NCBI RefSeq assembly: GCF_004345785.1
Contig: NZ_SLXI01000003.1
Location: 186,001 to 250,000, forward strand
Length of the DNA stretch: 64,000 nucleotides
Direction of reading: 5' to 3'
DNA from: Bisgaardia hudsonensis
GTDB lineage: Bacteria > Pseudomonadota > Gammaproteobacteria > Enterobacterales > Pasteurellaceae
Position 1 is the first letter of the stretch. Each line of letters opens with the position of its first letter. A model generated the notes under the pieces. That model was not told the DNA's origin, did not search any database, and was given only the letters and a program-made list of their open reading frames with translations. The position numbers and the translations under genes were made by a program. Shown one piece after another: positions 8,935 to 19,891 of the stretch.

Positions 8935-10482
8935 ATGTATCAACCATTTGCTAATGTAAAAAAGACAATAATTGAATATTATCAGGATCCTACCGCACTT
9001 TTTGCGACCTTATGTGCTGATAAAAAAAATTCATTACTACTCGAATCAGCAGAGATAAATAGTAAAAATAGTTTAAAAAGTTTATTACTTATAGATGCAG
9101 CTATTCGTATTACTTGTCATAAAACACAGATTACCTTTCATTCGCTTAGCGAAAATGGAAAAGCAGTATTACCATTAATTAGGCAAAAATTACAACCTGT
9201 TACGAAGCTATTATCTATTACAAACGATGAACTTAAAGTAGAGTTTTTTAACATAGATTTAAATGCAGATGAAGATACTCAGCTAGTCGCACCAAGTATT
9301 TTCGATGGATTACGTTGTATCGTTTCGCTTTATGAAAATAGTACTCCTCCTATTTTTTTAGGTGGATTATTTTCCTATGATTTAATTACTCAATTTATTC
9401 CAATGGATAATATTATCTTAGAAAACGATGAGATAGCTTGCCCTGATTATGTTTTTTATTTGGCTGAAAATTTATTAGTTCTTGATCACCAATTAAAACA
9501 AAGTTACTTACAAACTTTTTGTTTTACCGCTAAAGAGCAAGATAATCTAGAGCAAAGTGCGCTAATAATTTGCAAAAAACTAAAAAATATAAAAAATGAA
9601 TTAAAAACTCAAAAAACACCTACCAATATAGATGTTAATCTCAGCGATGATACCTTCAAATCAATAGTAAGTGATTTAAAAAAACATTTAGAAGTAGGAG
9701 ATGTTTTTCAAATAGTTCCTTCACGACGTTTTTCTATTAATTGCCCTAATCCATTAGCAAGTTATCGCCAGCTAAAACTAACTAATCCTAGCCCCTATAT
9801 GTTTTATATGAATGATGAAGATTTCGTTCTTTTTGGTGCATCTCCAGAAAGTGCGTTGAAATATTCACAAGAAAATCGACAATTAGAGGTCTACCCAATT
9901 GCAGGTTCTAGGCCTAGAGGGTTTAATAATAAAAATGAGATTGATCTCGAATTAGATTCTCGCCTTGAACTCGAACTACGTCTTGATCAAAAAGAAATTT
10001 CAGAGCACTTAATGTTAGTTGATTTAGCTCGTAACGATGTAGCTAGAGTAAGTGAGACTGGTAGCCGTAGAGTTGAAAAACTAATGCAAATAGATCGTTA
10101 CTCACACATTATGCACTTAGTTTCTCAAGTTGTGGGTAAGCTACGCCCACAATTAGATGCTATACACGCTTATCAAGCCTGTATGAATATGGGAACGCTC
10201 ACTGGTGCGCCTAAAGTTAAAGCAACACAACTGATTTATCAAATAGAAAAACAAAAACGCCACAGTTACGGTGGTGCCATTGGCTATTTAACCTCCAGTG
10301 GAGATTTAGATACTTGTATCGTGATTCGTTCTGCCTTTGTACAAAACAATATAGCACAAATCCAAGCAGGTTGCGGAGTAGTGTTAGATTCAGATCCTCA
10401 AAAAGAAACAGAAGAAACCTCACATAAAGCTCGAGCAGTAATTAATGCTATTCTTCAAACAAACCAAACGAATATTATTTAA
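8935..10482 (+). CDS. trpE: Anthranilate synthase component I
   Basis: Converts chorismate and ammonia to anthranilate together with TrpG, the first committed step to tryptophan. The N-terminal feedback region LLLESAEINSKNSLKS (around residue 35) matches the known tryptophan-binding LLES element. The C-terminal chorismate-binding domain shows FQIVPSRRF, PIAGSRPRG, LMLVDLARND and TGAPKVKA. It is 515 residues long, normal for the family, with AAGGA ahead of the ATG. First gene of the trpEGDCBA operon, 12 bases before trpG. An uptake signal lies at 8992-9000. Confidence 0.97.
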   Translation: MYQPFANVKKTIIEYYQDPTALFATLCADKKNSLLLESAEINSKNSLKSLLLIDAAIRITCHKTQITFHSLSENGKAVLPLIRQKLQPVTKLLSITNDELKVEFFNIDLNADEDTQLVAPSIFDGLRCIVSLYENSTPPIFLGGLFSYDLITQFIPMDNIILENDEIACPDYVFYLAENLLVLDHQLKQSYLQTFCFTAKEQDNLEQSALIICKKLKNIKNELKTQKTPTNIDVNLSDDTFKSIVSDLKKHLEVGDVFQIVPSRRFSINCPNPLASYRQLKLTNPSPYMFYMNDEDFVLFGASPESALKYSQENRQLEVYPIAGSRPRGFNNKNEIDLELDSRLELELRLDQKEISEHLMLVDLARNDVARVSETGSRRVEKLMQIDRYSHIMHLVSQVVGKLRPQLDAIHAYQACMNMGTLTGAPKVKATQLIYQIEKQKRHSYGGAIGYLTSSGDLDTCIVIRSAFVQNNIAQIQAGCGVVLDSDPQKETEETSHKARAVINAILQTNQTNII

Positions 10483-10494
10483 AAAGGACCCATT

Positions 10495-11097
10495 ATGGCA
10501 AATATTGTATTTTTAGATAACTTTGATTCATTTACCTACAATCTTGTGGATCAATTTCGCTTATTGGGACATCACGTAACGATTTATCGTAACGATGCCG
10601 ATATACAAATATTATCGGATATTATTCTTTCCCAGCCGAATACCATACTTGTACTTTCTCCTGGTCCAGGAAAACCAAGTGAAGCAGGTATTTTGCTACC
10701 ATTAATTCACCAAGTAAAAGAGAAAGTTGCCATTATTGGCATTTGCTTAGGACATCAAGCCATCATAGAAGCCTTTGGAGGTAAAGTTATCCAGTCTGGT
10801 GAAATACGACATGGGAAAGTTTCTCTTATTGAACATGATAATCAAGCGATGTTTACAGGACTAGATAATCCAATGCCTGTAGCTCGTTACCACTCTCTGA
10901 TGGGTAGTCAATTATCTGAAGATTTACTCGTTAATGCTAAATGTCAAGATATCATCATGGCAGTTCGTCATCGTACTTTACCCATTTGTGGTTTTCAATT
11001 TCACCCTGAAAGTATTCTAACTATTCAGGGGCAAAAATTATTAGAAAATACAATTAATTGGCTATACACAAAAATATCAACATCAAATGATATATAA
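10495..11097 (+). CDS. trpG: Anthranilate synthase component II, glutamine amidotransferase
   Basis: Supplies ammonia from glutamine to TrpE. It is a class I amidotransferase with oxyanion motif LSPGPGKP, nucleophile in GICLGHQ (Cys near residue 84) and the catalytic pair in FQFHPES. At 200 residues it is a free-standing TrpG, unlike the E. coli TrpGD fusion. It lies 12 bases downstream of trpE and 37 bases upstream of trpD. Confidence 0.97.
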   Translation: MANIVFLDNFDSFTYNLVDQFRLLGHHVTIYRNDADIQILSDIILSQPNTILVLSPGPGKPSEAGILLPLIHQVKEKVAIIGICLGHQAIIEAFGGKVIQSGEIRHGKVSLIEHDNQAMFTGLDNPMPVARYHSLMGSQLSEDLLVNAKCQDIIMAVRHRTLPICGFQFHPESILTIQGQKLLENTINWLYTKISTSNDI

Positions 11098-11134
11098 AAT
11101 ATAAAAATAAAATAGGAATAAGGAAATAATCAAT

Positions 11135-12136
11135 ATGGATAACATTTTAGCCGAACTTTTTGAAAAAAAAGCCTTGACACAAATACAGTCAGAACAATTA
11201 TTTAATCAAATTATTCAAGGTAATTTACCAAATGAATTACTTGCAGCTATTTTAATTGCCTTAAAAACTAAAGGTGAAAATGCCAATGAAATGAGTGGAG
11301 CGGTTAATGCAACGCTCCTCAATACTAAACCGTTTCCTAGACCAAATTATGCTTTTGCTGATATTGTAGGAACAGGCGGAGATGGTGCAAATACTATTAA
11401 TATATCAACCATCTCTGCTATTGTAGCAGCAAGTTGTGGTTTTCCTGTCGCTAAACATGGTAACCGTAGTGTATCAAGTAAAACTGGAGCCAGCGATATT
11501 TTAACCGCATTAGAGGTTAAAGTTGATGTTTCTCCAAAAAAAGCACGACAAATGTTAGATGAAACCAATTTTTGCTTTTTATGGGCACAACAATATCATT
11601 TAGGATTTAAATGGGTAGCACCAGTTCGTCAACTATTAAAAACGAGAACTATCTTTAATATTTTAGGACCATTATGTAATCCAGCTCGCCCTGATTATCA
11701 TTTACTTGGTGTTTATCATCCTGATTTAATAACACTTTATGCCAAATCAGCGATTAATTTAGGACATAAACACAGTATTGTTGTTCATGGTTCTGGTCTA
11801 GATGAGGTGGCTATTCATGGAAAAACGGATATTGCAGAAATTAAAAATGGAAATATTGAATATTACCAACTCACACCCAGCGATTTTGGTTTTAAAACTA
11901 AGCCACTAGAAAGTTTACAAGGCGGCTTACCAAAAGAAAATGCCAAAATAATTACCGCTCTTTTGCAAGGTAAAGGCAAAGAAGAGCATATGCAAGCAGT
12001 CGCAATGAATACAGCATTATTAATGAAATTATTTGGTGAAGAAGATCTTAAAAAAAATGCACAAACAATTATGCAAACTATCGCATCAGGTAAGCCTTTT
12101 GATACATTAATGCAATTAACACAATATACTGATTAA
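11135..12136 (+). CDS. trpD: Anthranilate phosphoribosyltransferase
   Basis: Transfers phosphoribose from PRPP to anthranilate. The PRPP-binding glycine loop IVGTGGDGANTINIST, the KHGNRSVSSKTGASD motif and RTIFNILGPLCNPA are all present. Its 333 residues match free-standing TrpD. It has its own ribosome site (ATAAGGAAATA) and lies between trpG and trpCF. Confidence 0.97.
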   Translation: MDNILAELFEKKALTQIQSEQLFNQIIQGNLPNELLAAILIALKTKGENANEMSGAVNATLLNTKPFPRPNYAFADIVGTGGDGANTINISTISAIVAASCGFPVAKHGNRSVSSKTGASDILTALEVKVDVSPKKARQMLDETNFCFLWAQQYHLGFKWVAPVRQLLKTRTIFNILGPLCNPARPDYHLLGVYHPDLITLYAKSAINLGHKHSIVVHGSGLDEVAIHGKTDIAEIKNGNIEYYQLTPSDFGFKTKPLESLQGGLPKENAKIITALLQGKGKEEHMQAVAMNTALLMKLFGEEDLKKNAQTIMQTIASGKPFDTLMQLTQYTD

Positions 12137-12160
12137 CAAAATATAATAGAGAAATTGATT

Positions 12161-13561
12161 ATGACGCAACAACCAACAATTTTACAAAAAATTGTACAAG
12201 ATAAAAAACAATGGATTATACAAAAACAAGCGGAATTTCCTCTTACTCAATTTAAACATAAAGTAATAAAATCTGACCGCACTTTCTATGATGAATTAAG
12301 CAAAGGTAATCATCAATCGCTAGCGTTTATTCTTGAGTGTAAAAAATCTTCTCCATCAAAAGGGTTAATTCGTGAAAATTTTAATCTCTCAGAAATTGCA
12401 AATAGTTATAAATCTTATGCAAGCGTAATTTCAGTATTAACAGACGAAAAATATTTTCAAGGAAATTTTGCTTATATTAATGAAGTAAGAAAGCAAACTT
12501 CTCAGCCTATACTCTGTAAAGATTTTATTATCAGCGAATATCAAGTCTATCTTGCTCGTTATTTTCAAGCTGATGCTATATTATTGATGTTATCGGTTAT
12601 TGATGATAAAACATATCAACACCTAGCTAATCTTGCTCATCAACTTAATATGGGTGTGCTAACAGAAGCCTCTACATCAGAAGAAGTAAAACGAGCAATT
12701 AAACTTAATGCTAAGGTTATTGGTATTAATAATCGTGACTTACATACATTAACTATTGATCTCAATCGTACGATACAGCTTGCTAATAATATTCCTAACG
12801 ATCGAATTATTATTAGTGAATCTGGTATCTATACTCATAATCAAATTATGGCATTAAAGCCCTATGTAAATGGCTTTTTAATTGGTAGTAGCTTAATGGC
12901 AAATCAAGATTTAGAAAATGCTATTCGTGCAATTATTTTTGGTGAAAACAAAGTCTGCGGACTAACACGTGGTGAAGATATAAAAATGAGTTACCAATGT
13001 GGTGCTCTATACGGTGGACTTATTTTTGCTGAAAAATCGCTAAGAAAAGTATCTCTTGCTCAAGCTAAAAACTTAATTAAGCAAGCCCCTTTGCGTTTTG
13101 TCGGTATTTTTCAAAATCAACCTGTTGATTTTATTGTAAATATAGCCAATGAATTATCCCTATTTGCAATACAGTTACATGGAATGGAAAACTCAGAATT
13201 TATTACCGCACTTCGTCAAGCACTACCACAAAATTGTCAAATTTGGAAAGCTATTTCCGTTGATATAAATCATAAAACATCCATAGAGATTGAAGAACAA
13301 TCAATAATTGATCGCTATGTTTTGGATAGTCAATTAGGTAATCAACAAGGTGGAACAGGAAAAAAATTTGATTGGTCAATAATTCCAATAGAAATGAAAA
13401 ACAAAATTATGCTGGCAGGTGGTATTAATAATAGCAATATTCAAGAAGCACTCAGACAGCACTGCTTAGGTATAGATATTAATTCTGGCGTAGAGCAAAC
13501 AGCTGGGATTAAAGATCCACAAAAGTTACTTACTATTTTCAAACAAATTAACACATTTTAA
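12161..13561 (+). CDS. trpCF: Bifunctional indole-3-glycerol phosphate synthase / phosphoribosylanthranilate isomerase
   Basis: A fusion of two TIM barrels catalysing consecutive steps of tryptophan synthesis, as in E. coli TrpC. The IGPS domain (about residues 1-255) shows FILECKKSSPSKG, LCKDFIIS and VIGINNRDLHT. The TrpF domain (about 256-466) shows KVCGLTRGEDI, YGGLIFAEKS, FAIQLHG and LAGGINNSNI. I start at the ATG at 12161; a TTG six bases upstream is in frame but unsupported. Confidence 0.96.
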   Translation: MTQQPTILQKIVQDKKQWIIQKQAEFPLTQFKHKVIKSDRTFYDELSKGNHQSLAFILECKKSSPSKGLIRENFNLSEIANSYKSYASVISVLTDEKYFQGNFAYINEVRKQTSQPILCKDFIISEYQVYLARYFQADAILLMLSVIDDKTYQHLANLAHQLNMGVLTEASTSEEVKRAIKLNAKVIGINNRDLHTLTIDLNRTIQLANNIPNDRIIISESGIYTHNQIMALKPYVNGFLIGSSLMANQDLENAIRAIIFGENKVCGLTRGEDIKMSYQCGALYGGLIFAEKSLRKVSLAQAKNLIKQAPLRFVGIFQNQPVDFIVNIANELSLFAIQLHGMENSEFITALRQALPQNCQIWKAISVDINHKTSIEIEEQSIIDRYVLDSQLGNQQGGTGKKFDWSIIPIEMKNKIMLAGGINNSNIQEALRQHCLGIDINSGVEQTAGIKDPQKLLTIFKQINTF

Positions 13562-13577
13562 TAAGATAGGATAGAAA

Positions 13578-14774
13578 ATGACAAAAACAATACTCGACCC
13601 ATATTTTGGTGAATTTGGTGGTATGTATGTACCCGAATTACTTATTCCCGTATTACAAGAACTTGAAAAAGCATTTGTTGATGCACAGCAAGATCCAACT
13701 TTCCAAAGAGAATTTCAAAATTTACTCAAAAATTATGCAGGAAGACCCACAGCACTGACCCTTTGTCGTAATTTAACGAAGGGGACAAAAACAAAACTTT
13801 ACTTAAAGCGTGAAGATTTACTACATGGTGGAGCGCATAAAACCAATCAAGTATTGGGGCAAATTTTATTAGCAAAACGTATGGGGAAAACTCGAATTAT
13901 TGCCGAAACAGGGGCTGGACAACATGGCGTAGCAACAGCTCTGGCCTGTGCAATGTTAAATATGCCTTGCTGTATTTATATGGGGGCAAAAGATGTCAAA
14001 CGTCAATCGCCGAATGTCTTCCGTATGCGTTTAATGGGTGCAGAAGTCATTCCAGTAGAAAAAGGATCTTGTTCTTTAAAAGATGCTTGTAGTGAAGCAA
14101 TGAGAGATTGGGCTGCCAGCTATGAAAACACACATTATTTGCTTGGTACTGCAGCTGGTCCCCATCCTTTCCCTACGATTGTGCGAGAGTTTCAAAAAAT
14201 GATTGGAGAAGAAACTAAACAACAGATTTTAGCAATGGAAAATCGTTTACCTGATACTATAATTGCTGCTGTTGGTGGTGGCTCTAATGCCATTGGTATG
14301 TTCAATGATTTTATTAATGAACCAAGTGTGAAACTTATTGGTATTGAGCCTGCTGGAAAAGGAATTGATACTGGAGAACACGGTGCACCACTAAAACATG
14401 GAAAAATTGGGGTATATTTTGGAATGAAATCACCACTAATGCAAACCGACGATGGACAAATTAAAGAATCTTACAGTATTTCAGCTGGCTTAGATTTTCC
14501 TTCCGTAGGTCCTCAACATGCCTATTTACAAAGTATTGGTCGAGTAAGCTATGAAAGCATAACCGATGATGAGGCTCTACAAGCGTTCTGTGCTTTAGCC
14601 AGAAATGAAGGAATTATTCCCGCACTAGAAAGCGCTCATGCGCTTGCACACGCCATAAAGATCATTCATCAACAGCCAGAAAAAGAACAAATTATCATTG
14701 TTAATTTATCTGGTAGAGGAGATAAAGATATCTTTACAGTTGATCATATTTTACAAGAAAAAGGAGAGTTATAA
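13578..14774 (+). CDS. trpB: Tryptophan synthase beta chain
   Basis: PLP enzyme joining indole to serine to make tryptophan. The PLP lysine lies in [15 protein letters not shown] (near residue 88), the substrate loop [10 protein letters not shown] follows, and the phosphate-binding glycines are in [10 protein letters not shown]. Its 398 residues match the family. Its TAA stop overlaps the trpA start by one base, keeping the two subunits coupled. Confidence 0.98.
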   Translation: MTKTILDPYFGEFGGMYVPELLIPVLQELEKAFVDAQQDPTFQREFQNLLKNYAGRPTALTLCRNLTKGTKTKLYLKREDLLHGGAHKTNQVLGQILLAKRMGKTRIIAETGAGQHGVATALACAMLNMPCCIYMGAKDVKRQSPNVFRMRLMGAEVIPVEKGSCSLKDACSEAMRDWAASYENTHYLLGTAAGPHPFPTIVREFQKMIGEETKQQILAMENRLPDTIIAAVGGGSNAIGMFNDFINEPSVKLIGIEPAGKGIDTGEHGAPLKHGKIGVYFGMKSPLMQTDDGQIKESYSISAGLDFPSVGPQHAYLQSIGRVSYESITDDEALQAFCALARNEGIIPALESAHALAHAIKIIHQQPEKEQIIIVNLSGRGDKDIFTVDHILQEKGEL

Positions 14775-15598
14775 TGAATCGCTTTGAAAAAAAATTTACT
14801 GAACTAGATCAAGCTAATCAAGGCGCATTTGTACCTTTTGTTACTCTCTGTGACCCTGATTTTGATCGTTCTTTTGAGATTATCTGCACACTTATTGATA
14901 ATGGTGCAGATGCACTCGAGCTTGGTTTTCCATTTTCTGATCCGCTACTTGATGGAGAGGTTATACAAGCAGCCAATCAACGTGCGTTATCAGCAGATTG
15001 TAGTAGCAAAGAAAGTTTTGCATTATTAAAAAAAGTGCGGTCAATTTATCCTAATATTCCTATCAGTCTCTTGTTATGTACCAATTTGGTTTATGCTCAA
15101 ACCCTAGAAACATTTTATAAAAATTGTGAAGAAGTAGGCATTGATGCAGTACTAATTGCTGATTTACCTTTATTTGCAGCTACACCTTATAGAGAAATGG
15201 CAAAAAAATATCATATTCAACCAGTTTTTATTTGCCCACCAAACGCCTCATCAGAAACAATTCAAGAAATCGCAAAATATAGTGAAGGCTATGTTTATCT
15301 TGTTTCTCGTGCAGGTGTAACTAGTGCAGAAAATCAAACATACTCAACAAATTTAACTCGATTAATCAATCAGTTAAAACAATATAACAGCCCCCCTATC
15401 TTGCAAGGTTTTGGTATTGCTACAACAGAACAAGTCAAAAAATCACTAACAACTGGTGTATCTGGCGTTATATCAGGCTCCGCAACAGTAAAAATTATTG
15501 AAAAAAATTTGCAAGATCATTCACAATGTCTCATAGAATTAGCAAAATTTACAAAAGAAATGAAATCAGCAACTTTTAGATCAAGAGAAATAAAATAA
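14774..15598 (+). CDS. trpA: Tryptophan synthase alpha chain
   Basis: Cleaves indole-3-glycerol phosphate to indole, which is channelled to TrpB. Catalytic Glu lies in the [10 protein letters not shown] segment region and [17 protein letters not shown]; the second catalytic Asp is in [11 protein letters not shown]. The phosphate loop is [16 protein letters not shown] precedes its ATG, inside the end of trpB. Last gene of the operon; an uptake signal lies inside it at 15033-15041. Confidence 0.97.
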   Translation: MNRFEKKFTELDQANQGAFVPFVTLCDPDFDRSFEIICTLIDNGADALELGFPFSDPLLDGEVIQAANQRALSADCSSKESFALLKKVRSIYPNIPISLLLCTNLVYAQTLETFYKNCEEVGIDAVLIADLPLFAATPYREMAKKYHIQPVFICPPNASSETIQEIAKYSEGYVYLVSRAGVTSAENQTYSTNLTRLINQLKQYNSPPILQGFGIATTEQVKKSLTTGVSGVISGSATVKIIEKNLQDHSQCLIELAKFTKEMKSATFRSREIK

Positions 15599-15629
15599 TT
15601 CACTCATAGTGAGTTTGAAATAATCTTCT

Positions 15630-15671
15630 AATCGCTGAAGTAATTCTTAAATTTTACTTACTTCAGCGATT
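15630..15671 (+). terminator. Hairpin after trpA, possible terminator
   Basis: A perfect 14-bp inverted repeat (15630-15643 with 15658-15671, core ATCGCTGAAGTAA) follows trpA by about 30 bases. No T-run follows, so an intrinsic terminator is plausible but not certain. Confidence 0.5.
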
Positions 15672-15812
15672 ATATTAAAGCTAACAATGATCTGAATCTA
15701 ATACAAGTAAGACAAAAATGACTCATTTTATATAAATAATTTTAATATAATCATCAAGTAATATCACTTATTCTTATAACAAAAAATTATCCAAATTTTA
15801 TTTCACATAAAT

Positions 15813-15874
15813 TTGATATAGTTCAATAAATACTTATTTTATTTCCTACCCAAAAACGCTTTTTTCTCTATACT
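15813..15874 (+). promoter_or_regulatory. nrfA promoter with FNR-type site
   Basis: TTGATATAGTTCAA at 15813-15826 matches the FNR consensus TTGATnnnnATCAA at 9 of 10 positions. A possible -10, TATACT, lies at 15869-15874, which would put the site centre near -61. This 355-base gap after trpA otherwise holds only the trpA hairpin. Oxygen control of nrf by FNR is known in relatives. Confidence 0.6.
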
Positions 15875-15953
15875 GAAACTGGTAGCACTACCTTTATTTT
15901 ATTGTTTTTAATAAGAAAAATTATCATTTTCATCTCATTGTTGGGGGTATCTC

Positions 15954-17414
15954 GTGAAACGGGTCAAACATATTCTAAAAAGTACTTTCACCATTGCAAC
16001 TTTTGCAATATTTTACTCAAACTCATCTCTTGCAGGAGAAGCCAAAGAATTTGAAGGAGCAAAACCAGATTTAAAAATTGAATCAAACAATGCAAATTTT
16101 GCTGAAAAATATCCACTTCAATATCAATCTTGGAAAGCAACCTCCGAATCAGACGAAATTGTGTATGCATTAGAAGAAGATCCTCGTTTGGTTATCCTCT
16201 GGGGTGGCTATGGTTTTTCAAAAGAATATAACAAACCACGTGGACACTTCTATGCAGTAACAGATGTCAGAAATATTTTACGAACAGGTGCACCAAAAGA
16301 TGAAAAAACAGGTCCTATGCCAATGGCATGCTGGACTTGTAAAGGCCCTGATGTTCCTCGCTTAATTGCTGAAAAAGGCGAATTAGGATACTTTGATCAT
16401 AAGTGGGCAAAATATGGTTCAGAGGTAGTTAATTCTATTGGTTGTGCCGACTGTCATGATACGACTTCACAAGATTTTAAAGATGGTAAACCTGCACTAC
16501 GTGTTGCGCGTCCTCATGTGCTTCGTGCTTTAGATGCAATTGATTGGAAATTTGAAAACTTAGACAAACATGGTAAACGTGTTGCCGTTTGTGCCAACTG
16601 CCATGTGGAATACTACTTTGCAGGAAAAGAGAATGCGGTAACTTTCCCTTGGGATAAAGGTGTTGATGTCGATAGTATCGAAAAATATTACGATGAAATT
16701 AAATTTACCGACTGGACACATAAACTATCAAAAGCCCCTATGTTGAAAGCACAACATCCTGATTTTGAAACATGGTCATTGGGTACTCATGGTAAAAATG
16801 GCGTTACTTGTATTGACTGCCATATGCCAAAAGTAGAAACAAAAGACGGTAAAGTCTATACGGATCACAAAATCGGTAATCCATTTGATAACTTCGAGCA
16901 TACATGTAAAACCTGCCACGAACAAAGCAAGGAAACATTACAAAAACGTGTCAAAGAGCATAAGGCACAAATTAAAGATGTAATGCTTCGTTTAGAAGAT
17001 CAACTTGTTAAAGCTCATTTTGAAGCAAAAGCAGCTTGGGAAGCGGGTGCTACAGAAGAAGAAATGAAAGATGCATTACAAGCGATTCGTCATGCTCAAT
17101 GGCGTTGGGATTACTCTGCTGCAACACATGGTGGTCATATGCACGCACCAGATACTATGCTTCATGTAATTGCAACAGGTTTAGATCGTGCAGCTGATGC
17201 TCGTACTAAACTAGCCGTAGTATTAACAAAACATGGCGTTGAAACACCAATTCAATTCCCTGATATATCAACTAAAGAAAAAGCACAAAAAATAGTAGGT
17301 CTTGATATTGATAAAGAAAATGCAGAAAAAGCAGAATTCTTACGTACAGTAGTACCTCAATGGATCGATGAAGCGAAGCAAAAAGGTCTATTACCTGCAG
17401 ATGCTAAACAATAA
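15954..17414 (+). CDS. nrfA: Cytochrome c552 nitrite reductase, catalytic subunit
   Basis: Periplasmic pentaheme enzyme reducing nitrite to ammonium with six electrons. A signal peptide ends near SLAGEA (residue 28). The active-site heme motif CWTCK is at residues 126-130, and four CXXCH motifs follow: CADCH (164-168), CANCH (213-217), CIDCH (286-290) and CKTCH (318-322). The length of 486 is typical. The start is GTG at 15954 with GGGGG upstream. It heads nrfABCD and needs the NrfEFG proteins to attach the CXXCK heme. Confidence 0.97.
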   Translation: MKRVKHILKSTFTIATFAIFYSNSSLAGEAKEFEGAKPDLKIESNNANFAEKYPLQYQSWKATSESDEIVYALEEDPRLVILWGGYGFSKEYNKPRGHFYAVTDVRNILRTGAPKDEKTGPMPMACWTCKGPDVPRLIAEKGELGYFDHKWAKYGSEVVNSIGCADCHDTTSQDFKDGKPALRVARPHVLRALDAIDWKFENLDKHGKRVAVCANCHVEYYFAGKENAVTFPWDKGVDVDSIEKYYDEIKFTDWTHKLSKAPMLKAQHPDFETWSLGTHGKNGVTCIDCHMPKVETKDGKVYTDHKIGNPFDNFEHTCKTCHEQSKETLQKRVKEHKAQIKDVMLRLEDQLVKAHFEAKAAWEAGATEEEMKDALQAIRHAQWRWDYSAATHGGHMHAPDTMLHVIATGLDRAADARTKLAVVLTKHGVETPIQFPDISTKEKAQKIVGLDIDKENAEKAEFLRTVVPQWIDEAKQKGLLPADAKQ

Positions 17415-17433
17415 TTCATAAGCCGAGGTTATT

Positions 17434-18066
17434 ATGAAACATATTATATCAAGAGTAGGACAGACACTCGCCCTACAAGCATTTGCTTTAATTGGGCTAT
17501 TAGTAATAACTACAAATGTATTGGCAGAAATGCCAATACAACCTAAATCAATGTGGAATGAAACAGTAGATGATGCAACTATTACAAAAGATGCTCGTCG
17601 TGATCCCAATACCTATTGTGTAAGCTGTCATGGACATCTTTCAAAATTTGAGCATAAAGGTAAACATTTTGAGAAAGATACCGTTAGCCCAAACAATGGA
17701 AAAGCACTCACTTGTGTGAGTTGTCATGGTAATATCTCTGAAAACCATCGTAAAGGTGTTAAAGATGTGATGCGCTTTAATGCATACGGAAAAGCAAAAA
17801 GAGCTGATCTTGAGCGTTCGCCACAAGAGCAAAATCAAGTTTGCTTTGCTTGTCATAATCCAGACAAACTAAGAGAAGCTTTTTGGCCACATGACACTCA
17901 CGCTAATAAAATGGCTTGTGTAAATTGTCATAAAATTCATCCAGAAAATGAGCCTATGAGAAATACTGATTCAAAACAAAGAGTTAAACTCTGCGTTGAT
18001 TGTCATAGTCGCATACATGAAAATAGAAACCAAAAATCGCTGAAATCAGCTAAGGAAAATCAATGA
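17434..18066 (+). CDS. nrfB: Pentaheme cytochrome c NrfB, electron donor to NrfA
   Basis: Periplasmic electron carrier between the NrfCD quinol oxidase and NrfA. A signal peptide spans about residues 1-31 (ending VLAEM). Five CXXCH heme motifs are present: CVSCH, CVSCH, CFACH, CVNCH and CVDCH. The 210-residue length fits the NrfB type rather than the membrane-bound NrfH type. Its TGA overlaps the nrfC ATG by four bases. Confidence 0.95.
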   Translation: MKHIISRVGQTLALQAFALIGLLVITTNVLAEMPIQPKSMWNETVDDATITKDARRDPNTYCVSCHGHLSKFEHKGKHFEKDTVSPNNGKALTCVSCHGNISENHRKGVKDVMRFNAYGKAKRADLERSPQEQNQVCFACHNPDKLREAFWPHDTHANKMACVNCHKIHPENEPMRNTDSKQRVKLCVDCHSRIHENRNQKSLKSAKENQ

Positions 18067-18749
18067 GTTGCTCCCGTCGAAACTTTGTTTCAGGTGCAGG
18101 AGCATTAGCAATAGTGGCAGGAACCACAGGACTTGCCGCTAACTCTTTGTCTTTAGCAGCTGAAAATGAAAAAAAAGCTATTCGTTATGCGATGGTGCAT
18201 AATGAACAAGCTTGTATTGGATGTACCGCTTGTATGGAAGCTTGTCGTGAAACTAATCAAGTACCAGAAGGTGTTTCTCGTCTTGAAATTATTCGTAGCG
18301 AGCCTTACGGAAATTTCCCAAATGTGAAATATGAATTTTTCCGCCAATCTTGTCAACATTGTACAAATGCACCTTGTGTAAGTGTTTGTCCAACTGGTGC
18401 ATCTTTTATTGATAAATCCACAGGTATTGTTGATGTCAATCCTGATTTATGTGTTGGGTGTCAATATTGTATTGCAGTTTGTCCTTATCGTGTTCGTTTT
18501 ATTCACCCTGAAAAGAAAACTGCTGATAAATGCAACTTCTGTCGTGATACTAATCTTGCAAAAGGGAAACAACCAGCTTGTGTGGAAATCTGTCCAACTA
18601 AGGCATTAACCTTTGGAGACTTAAATGATCCAAATAGTGATGTTTCACGTTTGATCCAAGAAAAGCCTGTGTATCGTACTAAAGTTGAATTAGGCACACA
18701 GCCCAATCTTTATCATATCCCATTTCAACAGGGAGAGCCTAGACGATGA
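18063..18749 (+). CDS. nrfC: NrfC, four-cluster ferredoxin-like subunit
   Basis: Iron-sulfur subunit passing electrons from NrfD to NrfB on the periplasmic side. A twin-arginine signal (SRRNFVSGAGALA) marks export in folded form. Four cysteine clusters are visible: CIGCTACMEAC, CQHCTNAPCVSVC, CVGCQYCIAVC and CNFC with CVEIC. The 228-residue length is as expected. It overlaps both nrfB and nrfD by four bases. Confidence 0.95.
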   Translation: MSCSRRNFVSGAGALAIVAGTTGLAANSLSLAAENEKKAIRYAMVHNEQACIGCTACMEACRETNQVPEGVSRLEIIRSEPYGNFPNVKYEFFRQSCQHCTNAPCVSVCPTGASFIDKSTGIVDVNPDLCVGCQYCIAVCPYRVRFIHPEKKTADKCNFCRDTNLAKGKQPACVEICPTKALTFGDLNDPNSDVSRLIQEKPVYRTKVELGTQPNLYHIPFQQGEPRR

Positions 18750-19705
18750 ACGAGCATATTCCATTTCAAACGCCTAATCTAGTATGGGATTCAAGTATTG
18801 CAATCTACCTATTTTTATTGGGTATTTCTGCTGGAGCAACATTATTAGCCGTTCTTTATAAACGTAATTATACTCTTGAAGATCCAAGCCAAAGCTGGAT
18901 TATTCGAGGAGCTGCAATTTTAGCACCCTCTACAATCATTATTGGCTTAGTTTTGCTTATTTTCCATTTAGCTCGACCTTGGACATTTTGGTACTTAATG
19001 TTTAATTACCAATTTAATTCTGTCATGTCGATGGGAGTATTATTATTCCAAGTATTTATGGCTGTGCTTTTTATATGGTTAAGTATTATATTTAAAGCAA
19101 TAATTAGCTCACTTATCCAGCAATTTATACCTAAATTAATGTTTATTATAAACTTAATTAATATTGCAGAAAAAGCAACCGCACTTATTGAGTTGTTATT
19201 ACTGTTACTATCTATCGCTCTTGGTGCTTATACAGGATTCTTATTATCCGCACTGATTAGTTATCCAATGCTGAATAATCCGGTGCTACCTGTATTATTT
19301 TTAGTATCAGGTACATCATCAGGTATTGCTGCATTATTAATTGTTACTTTGGTAGTTGGTAAAATTTCAACAACCTCACAGGAAGTACATTTTTTACATA
19401 AATTTGAAACACCAACAGTACTAATTGAGCTATTTTTACTCTTTGCTTTTTTTGTTGGATTATATTTTGGTGGAGGACAAAAAACAGTTGCAGCAACCAA
19501 TGCTCTTTCTGGTTTTTGGGGAAATGTATTTTGGATTGGAGTCATAATAATTGGTATAATTTTCCCATTAGTAATGAACCAATTAGCATCAAATAAATTG
19601 AAACATAACAAAGGCTTTATAATTTTACTTGCTACAGCAGGATTAATTGGTGTACTTTGTTTACGTTACTTTATTTTATATGCGGGACAACTAACTCTGG
19701 CTTAA
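18746..19705 (+). CDS. nrfD: NrfD membrane quinol-oxidising subunit
   Basis: Polytopic inner-membrane protein of the NrfD/PsrC family that oxidises menaquinol and feeds NrfC. It has about eight to nine hydrophobic segments across 319 residues, starting with the typical PNLVWDSSIAIYLFLLGISAGA. Last gene of the nrfABCD group; 186 bases separate it from nrfE. Confidence 0.94.
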   Translation: MNEHIPFQTPNLVWDSSIAIYLFLLGISAGATLLAVLYKRNYTLEDPSQSWIIRGAAILAPSTIIIGLVLLIFHLARPWTFWYLMFNYQFNSVMSMGVLLFQVFMAVLFIWLSIIFKAIISSLIQQFIPKLMFIINLINIAEKATALIELLLLLLSIALGAYTGFLLSALISYPMLNNPVLPVLFLVSGTSSGIAALLIVTLVVGKISTTSQEVHFLHKFETPTVLIELFLLFAFFVGLYFGGGQKTVAATNALSGFWGNVFWIGVIIIGIIFPLVMNQLASNKLKHNKGFIILLATAGLIGVLCLRYFILYAGQLTLA

Positions 19706-19724
19706 TATTTGTGTTAAATTAAGT

Positions 19725-19759
19725 GACTAGATTTGATAAATTAATTATTAGATCTAGTC
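19725..19759 (+). terminator. Weak hairpin between nrfD and nrfE
   Basis: GACTAGAT (19725-19732) pairs with ATCTAGTC (19752-19759), followed by TCTTATATTTTTATA. It could partly end nrfABCD transcription before the accessory genes. Confidence 0.45.
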
Positions 19760-19891
19760 TCTTATATTTTTATATAAATTAATTTAGCTAATTAAAATAA
19801 ATTTAAATTATTTCAAAATAATAAACTATTCTACTGTTACTAAATATAAAATTTAGAATACAATAATTTTGGCAACTTTTATGGATAAATT

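Noticed and set aside
12226-12236. ACAAGCGG, resembling the other Pasteurellaceae uptake-signal variant.
   Set aside because: It is followed by A, not T, and lies once within a coding region, while the AAGTGCGGT form recurs many times.
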